Source: an uncultured Robiginitomaculum sp. (GTDB lineage: Bacteria > Pseudomonadota > Alphaproteobacteria > Caulobacterales > Maricaulaceae). Taken from it: 57,084 bases of DNA. Position numbers and translations under genes: made by a program. Positions 9,269-18,078 of this stretch are shown piece by piece. Each line of letters starts with the position of its first letter. Positions within the stretch are counted from its first letter, which is position 1. The notes beneath the pieces were generated by a model. The model searched no databases. It saw only the letters and a list, made by a program, of their open reading frames with translations, and had not been told where the DNA came from. The DNA lies in contig CALLVD010000008.1 in assembly GCA_938010385.1 (NCBI GenBank), positions 1 to 57,084 on the forward strand, given 5' to 3'.

Positions 9269-11187
9269 TATTGGCGCGCGGCCGCGGTATAAGTCAGGCC
9301 ATAGCCGCGCGGTTTATATTGACCCGAGCCGTTTGCAGGCCAATCGAAAGGCAGCTTGCCTTTGAAGTTATAATCGCCTTCAACTAAAACGTCTGCAAGG
9401 CCGCCCCCTTCACTGCCCGGCAGCCATGCGGCCACAAATGCATCAGACGCCTGAATGGCAGCATCAACGCCGCGCGGGCGACCGGAAAGAAAGACCGCAA
9501 CCACCGGAATATTGCGCGCTTTTAAGCTTTGCATAAGCTTAAAATCTGCAGAGCTTGTCAGGTCAAAATCAGTATTTTGCAAATCCCCTTCCATTTCTGC
9601 ATAGGGTGTTTCGCCGAAGACGATGACTGCGACATCAGCCGCCGTCGCCGTGTCAGATGTGACAGTGCCGGAGCTGATCGCCTGTTCAAAACCGTCTTTT
9701 ACGGTAGTGAAGCCTTTATACTTTTCATCGGCGACGTCGCGGCCCTGCCATGTAAGGGTCCAGCCGCCGGATTGCATAGAAGGGCTGTCAGCGCCGGAGC
9801 CGGCGACGATGACATTGGCACGCTTGGAGATTGGCAAGGCGTTGTCATTCTTGAGCAGGACCAAGGATTCACGCACGGCCTGACGGGCAACGGCCCTGTG
9901 GCTTTTATGTCCGATCAGTTTGGCGCGACCCGCCAGCCTTTGCGTTGACGGCTTGCCGTCATCAAACATGCCGGCGCGCATTTTGACCCGTAATATGCGC
10001 CGCACGGCATCATCAAGGCGCGCCTGCGAAATCTCGCCGGCATTTACCTGGCGCACTGCATTGTCCAAGAACGCTTTCCAATCGTCAGGGACCATAATCA
10101 TATCAACGCCGGCATTGATGGCGGCCGCGCAGGATGATTTCGTACATCCCGGAATTTGTTCGTGGCCGTTCCAATCACCGATGACAAAACCGTCAAACCC
10201 CATTTTGCCTTTGAGCACATCGGTCAGCATGTATTTGCTGCCGTGGAGTTTATTACCGTTCCAGCTGTTAAAGCTGGCCATGACGGTTTGGACGCCGGCG
10301 CCGATGGTTTGGACATAGCCTTGTCCGTGAATATCGAAAAGCTCTTGCTCGGACAGAACCGTATTGCCTTGATCTTTACCGCCGGCTGTGCCTCCGTCGC
10401 CGATGAAATGTTTGGCAGTGGCGACGAGTTTTTGCTCGGACAGGAAGTTACCCAGCGCCGGATGACCTTGGAGACCCAACAGGATTTCTTTGGACAGTTC
10501 TGCGACGATTTTCGGATCGCTCGAATAGCTTTCATAACTACGGCCCCAGCGAATATCGCGGGCGACGGCAACTGTCGGCGCAAATGCCCAGTCTATGCCT
10601 GTCACAGCGACCTCGCGGGCGGTTGCCGTTCCGATATCGCGCATCAAGCCCGGATTATTGGCGGCGCCCAGACCGATATTGTGCGGAAATATAGTTGCGC
10701 CTTGGACATTATTGTGGCCGTGCACCGCGTCCGTTCCCCAGATAATAGGAATTGCGAGCCGGCCATCGCCTGTATCCATCGACGCGCCGTAAAACCGGTT
10801 AGCCAAAGCCAGCCATCCGGCAAGCGGGCCGTCAACTTTACCGGTCGGCCAAGAGCCGCCGCCGTTCAGGACTGACCCGATATTGTATTTAGCCGCGTCG
10901 TCTGGCGAGATGTTTTTGATTTCGGGCTGAATTAACTGGCCAACTTTCTGCGCCGTGTTCATTTGCGCCAGCAGCGCATCAATTCTCGTCTCTATTCCTG
11001 CATCAAGACCAATGGGTGACTTGACCGCCGGCCATATTTTGTCGGCTTGCGCGCTCAGCGGGGCGCTGAGCGGGACAGACGGCTTGGACGGGGTCACGGG
11101 CGCGGACTGCGCCTGGCTTGAACCCGTCGTGGCGCAAGCGGCAAAAATCAGGCAGGCGGCAGCACTTAGAAAAAGAGACTTTTTCAT
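9268..11187 (-). CDS. GH3 family beta-glucosidase, lipoprotein
   Basis: 639 aa; KHFIGDGGT, GFVIGDWNGH nucleophile region, WLPGSEGGGLADVL; lipobox FAAC. Confidence 0.93.
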   Translation of the reverse strand: MKKSLFLSAAACLIFAACATTGSSQAQSAPVTPSKPSVPLSAPLSAQADKIWPAVKSPIGLDAGIETRIDALLAQMNTAQKVGQLIQPEIKNISPDDAAKYNIGSVLNGGGSWPTGKVDGPLAGWLALANRFYGASMDTGDGRLAIPIIWGTDAVHGHNNVQGATIFPHNIGLGAANNPGLMRDIGTATAREVAVTGIDWAFAPTVAVARDIRWGRSYESYSSDPKIVAELSKEILLGLQGHPALGNFLSEQKLVATAKHFIGDGGTAGGKDQGNTVLSEQELFDIHGQGYVQTIGAGVQTVMASFNSWNGNKLHGSKYMLTDVLKGKMGFDGFVIGDWNGHEQIPGCTKSSCAAAINAGVDMIMVPDDWKAFLDNAVRQVNAGEISQARLDDAVRRILRVKMRAGMFDDGKPSTQRLAGRAKLIGHKSHRAVARQAVRESLVLLKNDNALPISKRANVIVAGSGADSPSMQSGGWTLTWQGRDVADEKYKGFTTVKDGFEQAISSGTVTSDTATAADVAVIVFGETPYAEMEGDLQNTDFDLTSSADFKLMQSLKARNIPVVAVFLSGRPRGVDAAIQASDAFVAAWLPGSEGGGLADVLVEGDYNFKGKLPFDWPANGSGQYKPRGYGLTYTAAARQ

Positions 11188-11207
11188 AATATTATTCCGT
11201 ATAAGGT

Positions 11208-11246
11208 TTTAAAAAATCAGCGCGCAGAGCAAAGTCTGCGCGCTTT
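11208..11246 (-). terminator. Rho-independent terminator/attenuator between TBDR and GH3
   Basis: Perfect 10-bp stem AGCGCGCAGA-gcaaag-TCTGCGCGCT (11219..11244) followed on the minus strand by GATTTTTTAAAA. Confidence 0.7.
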
Positions 11247-11258
11247 AACAGCCTATAT

Positions 11259-14096
11259 TTACAGCTTGGCCCGCAGACGAATGCCGTAAGTACGCGGACG
11301 AGAGAAGAAGCGCGTGTTATCAAACTGCGTGATAATAATGCCCTGCTCTCTTTGTTCATCGGTTACATTGGCAACCCACCCTTCGACGCGGTATTTACCT
11401 TCGTCATCAAAGGTGTAGCCGGCGCCCAGGTCGAACGTCCAATACGGTTCAACTTCGTCATCAAGACGCCGCGCAACATCATCATCTGGATTATAATCAA
11501 TGCCGTTGAAGATCGTCATGTTCTGCTCTGACCGATAGCCGAAGGAGACCTGCGCATCGAACATACCGGCATTGGTAAAGTCCCAAGCTTTGGACAGTTT
11601 CCCATTGAGCTGGATTTCGGGCGTTCTAATCAGGCGATTGCCTTCGATTGAACGGTTCACGGCATTAACGGCATCCACATCAGCCTGATAGCGGGCATCT
11701 TGGATTTCTTGCGAGTCAACAACGCGCGCCTCTTTCAGCCACAGCAACGTGGCATCAAAGTTGACATTGCCCGGAAACTCTACGCCTGTTTCAAATTGCG
11801 CGCCGTAAATTTCGGCGTCAGAGGCGTTAAAGTTGAAAGCGACAACAGTCCCGCCGCCACCGTCTACGGGCTCGGCACCGATGAAGTCTCTGACCTGCGC
11901 GGTAGACAATAAAGTTGTCAGTTGAATGTCGTTATAGTCGTAATAGAAGGCCGAAGCGTTGAACGTGATCGGGAGGGTTTCAAACTCAAATTCCTGCTTT
12001 GACCCGATTTCATATAATGTCAGACGTTCTTGGTCATAGGTCGGCGCCGGGCCCAATGGCGTAAACTCAGTCGAAGCTCCGCCGGCGAGGTTGAATGAGC
12101 CGTCAGATGGCGCAATGCCGGGAATATTGTCGTTAAATCCGCCGGATTTACTGCCGGTCGCGACAAGACCGTAAACCAAGTGATCGTCGGACACATCAAA
12201 CTCGCCGCGAATGCGCCAATCGACAAAGTCCTGTTTCAATGCGCCATTTTGAATGGCCGCGTCAAAATTATCAGTGGCAACAACCGCGAAAGACACATTA
12301 CCGACAAGGTTATCAAAATCACCGCCGCCGAAATTCGTTGCGGTCGCTTGCGTGAAACAGCTATTGCCGCTTGTTCCGTCAAAGCCGATTAAGAGCTCAG
12401 GACAAGGAGGCCGGTCGCCGAACGGTATCGGATCAACAACCTCGCCATTGGCGTAAATATCGTCGAGCCCGTCCCGCGCACCAAAGCGCGCGACGCCGTC
12501 AAAATAAAAATCAATAACTTCCTGTGCATCGACCACGCTGTCTCTATTGGTATCAGGATTAAAGATTGTGCGATCAAACCCTGCAAATTCAAACCCTTCT
12601 GTGCCGACGCCGGTGGCAAAACAGCACCCGAAGAAATCACCGCCGATAATGAAGGCCTGACCGAAGCGGGCATTAACACCGAACCGCTCTTTTTGGTCTT
12701 CCGTGTAGCGCAGGCCGCCGGAGACGCGGAATCTATCCGTGACGTCATAAGTCGCATCACCGTAGACGGACCAGCTTTCCGTATCCGTAAACTGGTTAAA
12801 TTCAATACCTGAGAAAAACGGATTGCGGTCACCTGTCGTAGCCAGCAAAGTGCGCTGATCTTCTTCAAATACGAAGGCGCCTAATGTCCATGAGAGCTTT
12901 TTATCATCATTAGAAAATGCGCGGACCTCATGGATTGTGCTTTCGCTGTCCGTCAGAAACTGAATTCGCGAGAAATTATCAATATCGCCGGCGCTGATAT
13001 TATCCAAAACGCCGTCATAAGCGACGGAGGCCGGAGTCACAAAATCATAATCAAACAGCAAATCACGTTTTGATCCGATATATTCAACGCTGAACGTATC
13101 AAAATCATATTCAGCGTGCAGTTTAATTCCGCTGTGTTCTGTATCTTCTTCCGGCGTAAACGCGCGGCCGACGACTTTACGCGGGTCTTTGATGCTTTCA
13201 GGTCGAATGCCGTTTCCGAGCGCATTGGCGTAGTTCACGCCGGTATAGCCGGAGCCTTGCTGCTTAAGCTGATCCGCCGTTAATGTCAGAGACAGGCGGT
13301 CTGTCGGCTCCCAGAGCGCGGTGACGCGAATGCCGCTGTCATCTGCGGCCTCGCCAACGCCAACACCTTCCGCTTCACAGGTCGGGACATTCAAGCCAAG
13401 CTCGTCGCTGCACGGCGTAATGCTTTGCAGATAGCTGTCGTGCTCGGACTTATAGCCCGCAACACGAATAGCCGCCGTCTGTCCGATTGGAATATTGACC
13501 ATGCCCTCAATCGAACGTTCATTGAAGTTACCAATGCCGACTTCGGCCATGGCGTCCCAATTTCCAAGCCATGGCTTCCAAGGGATAATGTTGACAGAAC
13601 CCGCAGTCGCATTGCGGCCGCGCAGCGTGCCTTGGGGACCGATATTAACTTCAACGCGCTCAATATCAAAGAAGCCAGCCCCAACGCCGGCAGGACGCGG
13701 CAGATAGACGTCATTCAAATGCGTGGCGGCTGCCGGATCGCCGAGTTCCGTGTTGTTGGAAGAGCCGACACCGCGAATATACACTTCGACATTGCCTTGA
13801 TTGTTGGCGATGGACAGGCCGGGAATTTTTCCGTCGATGTCTGTAACGTCTGTAATGCCAAGCATTTTTAACTCTTCGCCTGAGATAGCAGCCGCAGTAC
13901 CGGCGTAATCCTGCAGCGACTGTGCGCGGCGTTCGACAGTGACGATGACTTCAGATGTGCCGTCCGCATTGTCGATAATTTCGCTTGATGACTGCGCCGT
14001 TGCGCTCATAGGCAGAGCCATTGCCGCTGTAATGGCCGCAGCCGATACGCTGCGCATGGAGAAAAGTTTAGAAAATTCTGATGTGTGATATCGCAT
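11259..14096 (-). CDS. TonB-dependent outer membrane receptor
   Basis: 945 aa; plug domain (VIVTVERRAQSLQDYAGTAAAISGEELKMLGI), C-terminal beta-barrel ending FFSRPRTYGIRLRAKL. Confidence 0.95.
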   Translation of the reverse strand: MRYHTSEFSKLFSMRSVSAAAITAAMALPMSATAQSSSEIIDNADGTSEVIVTVERRAQSLQDYAGTAAAISGEELKMLGITDVTDIDGKIPGLSIANNQGNVEVYIRGVGSSNNTELGDPAAATHLNDVYLPRPAGVGAGFFDIERVEVNIGPQGTLRGRNATAGSVNIIPWKPWLGNWDAMAEVGIGNFNERSIEGMVNIPIGQTAAIRVAGYKSEHDSYLQSITPCSDELGLNVPTCEAEGVGVGEAADDSGIRVTALWEPTDRLSLTLTADQLKQQGSGYTGVNYANALGNGIRPESIKDPRKVVGRAFTPEEDTEHSGIKLHAEYDFDTFSVEYIGSKRDLLFDYDFVTPASVAYDGVLDNISAGDIDNFSRIQFLTDSESTIHEVRAFSNDDKKLSWTLGAFVFEEDQRTLLATTGDRNPFFSGIEFNQFTDTESWSVYGDATYDVTDRFRVSGGLRYTEDQKERFGVNARFGQAFIIGGDFFGCCFATGVGTEGFEFAGFDRTIFNPDTNRDSVVDAQEVIDFYFDGVARFGARDGLDDIYANGEVVDPIPFGDRPPCPELLIGFDGTSGNSCFTQATATNFGGGDFDNLVGNVSFAVVATDNFDAAIQNGALKQDFVDWRIRGEFDVSDDHLVYGLVATGSKSGGFNDNIPGIAPSDGSFNLAGGASTEFTPLGPAPTYDQERLTLYEIGSKQEFEFETLPITFNASAFYYDYNDIQLTTLLSTAQVRDFIGAEPVDGGGGTVVAFNFNASDAEIYGAQFETGVEFPGNVNFDATLLWLKEARVVDSQEIQDARYQADVDAVNAVNRSIEGNRLIRTPEIQLNGKLSKAWDFTNAGMFDAQVSFGYRSEQNMTIFNGIDYNPDDDVARRLDDEVEPYWTFDLGAGYTFDDEGKYRVEGWVANVTDEQREQGIIITQFDNTRFFSRPRTYGIRLRAKL

Positions 14097-14117
14097 GATG
14101 TTCCCTTGGATTTTTTT

Positions 14118-14137
14118 TGATTACTGTTACGTAATCA
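14118..14137. promoter_or_regulatory. Perfect inverted repeat upstream of the TBDR
   Basis: TGATTAC-tgttac-GTAATCA, with nested TTACGTAA; about 22 bp upstream of the TBDR start. Confidence 0.4.
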
Positions 14138-14169
14138 GAGAGCGTCGCTGCGCCGCAAGCGCTTTGCGG

Positions 14170-14204
14170 TGAGTGGGACTTTTTTTGCGATGAATGGGAT
14201 TTTA
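14170..14204. promoter_or_regulatory. Imperfect direct repeat with 21-bp period (candidate LytTR-type operator)
   Basis: TGAGTGGGACTTT and TGAATGGGATTTT starting at 14170 and 14191. Confidence 0.35.
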
Positions 14205-14945
14205 ACGAAAGCGCTCGCGCAGCGCCGGCCCATATGATCGGCTGACTTTCAAACGGTGCCCTGACTTGGTGACGATAATGGCTTCGCCTTTTTTGCCGGG
14301 AATAATCCGCTCAATTCTGTCTTCATTGACAAGTGTTGAGCGGTGTATACGCAGAAACTTATCCCGGGGTAATTGCGCCTCTATTGCTTTTAATGTCGAG
14401 CGCACAAATCGCGTCCTGCCTTCCAGATGAAGGCACACGTAATCCCCCTCGGCCTCAACCCAATAAATATCACTTTTAACCAAAAACGCGATTTGATCCC
14501 GGTCTTTTACGATTAGCGTCCGATCTTGCGACGGCTCCAATGTTGTCAACATTTGCGACTTGGGTACACGCGGCGCGGCGGCCGCCAAAGCCTCGCGGGC
14601 GCGGCTCACGCTTTGAATGATTTCTACGTCGTCCAGCGGCTTCATGACGTAGTTAACCGCCCGAACTTTAAAGGCATCTACGGCATACTGCGCATACGCC
14701 GTCGTGAAAACAATCAAGGGCATGACGTCACTTTGAATAGCTTTAATGACGTCAAACCCTGTCATTATCGGCATTTCAACATCTAAAAACATGACATCAG
14801 GGCCATGTTCAAGAACAGCATCAACAGCGTCAAACCCGTTCTCGCATTGCGCTACAACCTCAATGTCAACAATGTCGTCGAGTATAGCCTTTAGGTAACT
14901 GCGCGCCAAGGGCTCGTCATCCACAATGATCGCTCGTAAGGTCAT
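14202..14945 (-). CDS. LytTR-family DNA-binding response regulator
   Basis: N-terminal REC (IIVDDEPLARSYLKAIL, VMFLDVEMPIMTGFDV), C-terminal LytTR (IYWVEAEGDYVCLHLEGRTRFVRSTLKAIEAQL). Confidence 0.95.
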   Translation of the reverse strand: MTLRAIIVDDEPLARSYLKAILDDIVDIEVVAQCENGFDAVDAVLEHGPDVMFLDVEMPIMTGFDVIKAIQSDVMPLIVFTTAYAQYAVDAFKVRAVNYVMKPLDDVEIIQSVSRAREALAAAAPRVPKSQMLTTLEPSQDRTLIVKDRDQIAFLVKSDIYWVEAEGDYVCLHLEGRTRFVRSTLKAIEAQLPRDKFLRIHRSTLVNEDRIERIIPGKKGEAIIVTKSGHRLKVSRSYGPALRERFR

Positions 14946-16063
14946 ATCGCAACATCTTTTTGTAAAATTGGCACATAAGGAAGTTTGAGGGTTACCTGTA
15001 ACCCGCCCAAATCCGATACGCCGTAAGTTACCGTTCCGCGTTGCGGGTAATGCGTCTCGACGCGCGATTCTGTGTTTTGCAAGCCGACACCTTTTTTAAG
15101 GTCTGCAACGATGTCGGCGGCCTGAACATCGTTCCGTCCGCTATCTGATACACTCAGGACAAGGGCATCATCCCGGCGCTCTGCCGTCAGGCGCAGTGTT
15201 CCGCCTTTAACTTGACCTGCGACAGCGTATTGCAGGGCGTTTTCAAATAATGGTTGTAAAATTAATGCAGGAATGTTGGCGTCAAGCGTGTCCTCATCAA
15301 CATTAAAAACAGTGGTCAACCGATTGCCATATCTTACTTTTTCTATATCCAGATAGAGCTTAAGCGTGTCTAATTCTTCTTGCAGGCTTATGTCTGTTAC
15401 GCCTTCTTTTTCTAAAGAAAGGCGCAGAAAGTGACTGAGCTGTGAGATCATTTTGCGCGATTGATCCAGGCGGTTTGTCTTAACCAGAGCGGAAATAGAA
15501 TTTAACGTATTAAACAAAAAGTGCGGATTAAGCTGATACCGCAGCATTTTCATTTGCGCGTCACGGGACAAACTTTCAGCTTCGACCCGGCGCAGTTTCT
15601 CCGCTTCAACATCGGCCCGCTGCGCCGCAATTTGTGAATAAGCTTTGGCAATATAATAAAGCGCGGCCCAGAAACCGAAAATCAACAAAGCGGTAAAATA
15701 CCAACCGCCGAAGTCTTCCCAGATATTGGGCGCCGACAACATAACCTCGAACGTTGCCATGCGGAAAATATTCCAAATAAACGCGGTAGCGCCGACGAGC
15801 AGCAAATGCGCGAGTATGCGGCGCACAATCCCGCCTGTGCCGGCATATCGCAGCAGCCGCGCCAGAGGCCATGTCAGAAACGCCCCTGTTACCGCCTGCA
15901 GCGCGATATGCACTAAATGCATCCATTGCGGATCGCCATACCAAAGGGTCAGCGATAAAAACGACAGAATACAAAACAGCGCCCAAGCAATGACCTGTAC
16001 GCCCCACCACGGCAAAGCAATGGCCTTTGCATAGTCTTCGCTTTTCAAATTTTCAGCCTTCAA
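14942..16063 (-). CDS. LytS/YehU-type sensor histidine kinase
   Basis: QLNPHFLFNTLNSISALV (His_kinase domain) after four TM segments; ATGA overlap with the regulator. Confidence 0.94.
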   Translation of the reverse strand: MKAENLKSEDYAKAIALPWWGVQVIAWALFCILSFLSLTLWYGDPQWMHLVHIALQAVTGAFLTWPLARLLRYAGTGGIVRRILAHLLLVGATAFIWNIFRMATFEVMLSAPNIWEDFGGWYFTALLIFGFWAALYYIAKAYSQIAAQRADVEAEKLRRVEAESLSRDAQMKMLRYQLNPHFLFNTLNSISALVKTNRLDQSRKMISQLSHFLRLSLEKEGVTDISLQEELDTLKLYLDIEKVRYGNRLTTVFNVDEDTLDANIPALILQPLFENALQYAVAGQVKGGTLRLTAERRDDALVLSVSDSGRNDVQAADIVADLKKGVGLQNTESRVETHYPQRGTVTYGVSDLGGLQVTLKLPYVPILQKDVAI

Positions 16064-16287
16064 ATCAGAAATCCAAAGTTAAATTCAGTCGGTCTTAACC
16101 CGAACCTTTACACTTTACGAACACATTGAAAAGGCCTGCCCGCAAAACGGGACCGCAGAAGGAGCCGGCGTAATACTTGGCTGACTGAAACGCTCTGTCT
16201 GTATGAGTGAAATAGTCAAAAATTCTTTGCGACAAATCGAATGATTAGGCGTTATGTATATGCATCACGATATAGCAGGCAGAAATT

Positions 16288-18078
16288 TTGTATACTTCAA
16301 GACACGCGTTTTCGGCAATTTTATGTGGATTTGCTTCTATCGCGGCAACGCCTGTTGCCTGCGCACAAGTCCCCCTTGCGACCGTAGAAGGCGAAATGCC
16401 GGGTGAGCTCAAGAACTTGATATCCGATGTCATGGGCGACGTTGAAAGCCCACCGCGCTCGCTGGCGCAAGCGCGCCGCCGGGTCGAAAAAGCAAGCGAA
16501 AAGGCGACCTCAGTTATGCGGTCCCAAGGTTATTACAGTGCTGATATTGATGCGCGCGTAATAGAAGCGCCGGCGCATGCAGACGCAAGTAAACGCGTTC
16601 CGCCGCGTCCGGTCCTGACAATTTCGCCCGGGCAGCAATTTAGAATCGGAGCTCTGGACGTTGCCTATTCCGGCAGTCCGCCCGATATTGCCGAGCAGAC
16701 TTTTCAAAAAATTACGTTGGCAAAAGGCGACCCGGCTCTGGCGGCTGAGGTCGTGGCGGGAGAACTGCAGGCTGTAAACTATCTCAACGCTAACGGATTC
16801 CCGGAGGCTAAAGCCTCCGAACGCAAAGCCGTTGTCGATCACAAAACCAAGACGATGGCTGTGACCTATAACATCAGCGCCGGGCAAAAAACCCGCTTTG
16901 GCCAAATCAGGCAGACGGGCACGGCTTATTTGGTAAAAAGCTGGCCGCAAATGATTGCGCCGTTTAAGCCCGGAGATGATTTTGACGTTCGCAAGCTGAA
17001 CACGCTTTCGTCGCGGGTTATCGGAACCGGCGTGTTTGACGGGGCGACGGCGACACTTTCTGATGAAGCCACACCCAATGCCGACGGAACAGTTACGCGT
17101 GATGTTATCCTTGATGTCGAGCAAGGCGCGATTAATACCGTCAGCGGTGAGATCGGCTTTTCAACAACAGATGGCAGCGGCGTGGATTTAATCTATGAGC
17201 GCCGCAACTTTATCGGCTACGCGCAGACGCTGACACTCTCTTCGAGCGTGAAAACAAACCAAATCAGCTTTGGCACAGATTATAATATTCCTTTTGCTTG
17301 GCGCGAAGACCGGGAGCTGGATTTAGGCGCAGAAATTGCGCAAGAAGATACGGATGCGTTTACCGGCGATCGGGTCAGTGCCAACGCATTGATGACACAG
17401 AAAATCAATAAAAAACTTAAAGCAGGCCTCGGTTTCGGACTTGAGGCGTCACAGTTTGATGAAAACGGTGCGGACGTCAGGTCCTATCTGTTTGAGGGCC
17501 TCGGCCGCGCCACTTATGATTCACGCAACAGTCTTTTTGATCCTGAAAAAGGCTATTTTGCAGAGACATCATTGGTGCCGACCTATAATTTCGGCGATCA
17601 GAGCGGTTTCTTTACAACAGCGGAACTCGGAGGCAGCACATATCGCCGGGTTTCCGACAGTTTTGTTGTTGCCGGACGGGCGAAGCTGGGAACAATTTTC
17701 GGCGGAGATTTGGCGAGCATCCCGCTGAACCGCCGGTTTTATGCCGGCGGCGGCGGGTCCGTTCGCGGCTTTGGCTATCAAACTATATCTCCCGAGAATG
17801 CTCAGGGCGAGCTGATCGGCGGGCGCTCGATTACCGAAGTCGGTGCAGAGCTGCGCTATAAAGGTAAGGGCCCCATAGGTTATGTCGCGTTTTTGGATGC
17901 GGGCTCTGTCACTCAAGAGCAGTCTCCTACCTTCAGTGACGTGCGCGCAGGTGTCGGTTTAGGCCTGCGCTATTATACAAGCTTCGCTCCGCTCAGAGCT
18001 GACATCGCTATTCCGCTCAACAAACGCGACGGTGATGAGGACGTGCAGCTCTATATCAGTATCGGGCAGTCTTTCTGA
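16288..18078 (+). CDS. tamA: TamA-like Omp85 family autotransporter/translocation assembly protein
   Basis: POTRA-like N-terminus and Omp85 barrel (RRFYAGGGGSVRGFGYQTISP); immediately followed by tamB. Confidence 0.88.
   Translation: MYTSRHAFSAILCGFASIAATPVACAQVPLATVEGEMPGELKNLISDVMGDVESPPRSLAQARRRVEKASEKATSVMRSQGYYSADIDARVIEAPAHADASKRVPPRPVLTISPGQQFRIGALDVAYSGSPPDIAEQTFQKITLAKGDPALAAEVVAGELQAVNYLNANGFPEAKASERKAVVDHKTKTMAVTYNISAGQKTRFGQIRQTGTAYLVKSWPQMIAPFKPGDDFDVRKLNTLSSRVIGTGVFDGATATLSDEATPNADGTVTRDVILDVEQGAINTVSGEIGFSTTDGSGVDLIYERRNFIGYAQTLTLSSSVKTNQISFGTDYNIPFAWREDRELDLGAEIAQEDTDAFTGDRVSANALMTQKINKKLKAGLGFGLEASQFDENGADVRSYLFEGLGRATYDSRNSLFDPEKGYFAETSLVPTYNFGDQSGFFTTAELGGSTYRRVSDSFVVAGRAKLGTIFGGDLASIPLNRRFYAGGGGSVRGFGYQTISPENAQGELIGGRSITEVGAELRYKGKGPIGYVAFLDAGSVTQEQSPTFSDVRAGVGLGLRYYTSFAPLRADIAIPLNKRDGDEDVQLYISIGQSF

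Noticed and set aside
10156-10875. 239-aa plus-strand ORF antisense to the GH3 gene
   Set aside because: Lies wholly inside a well-supported GH3 gene; shadow ORF.
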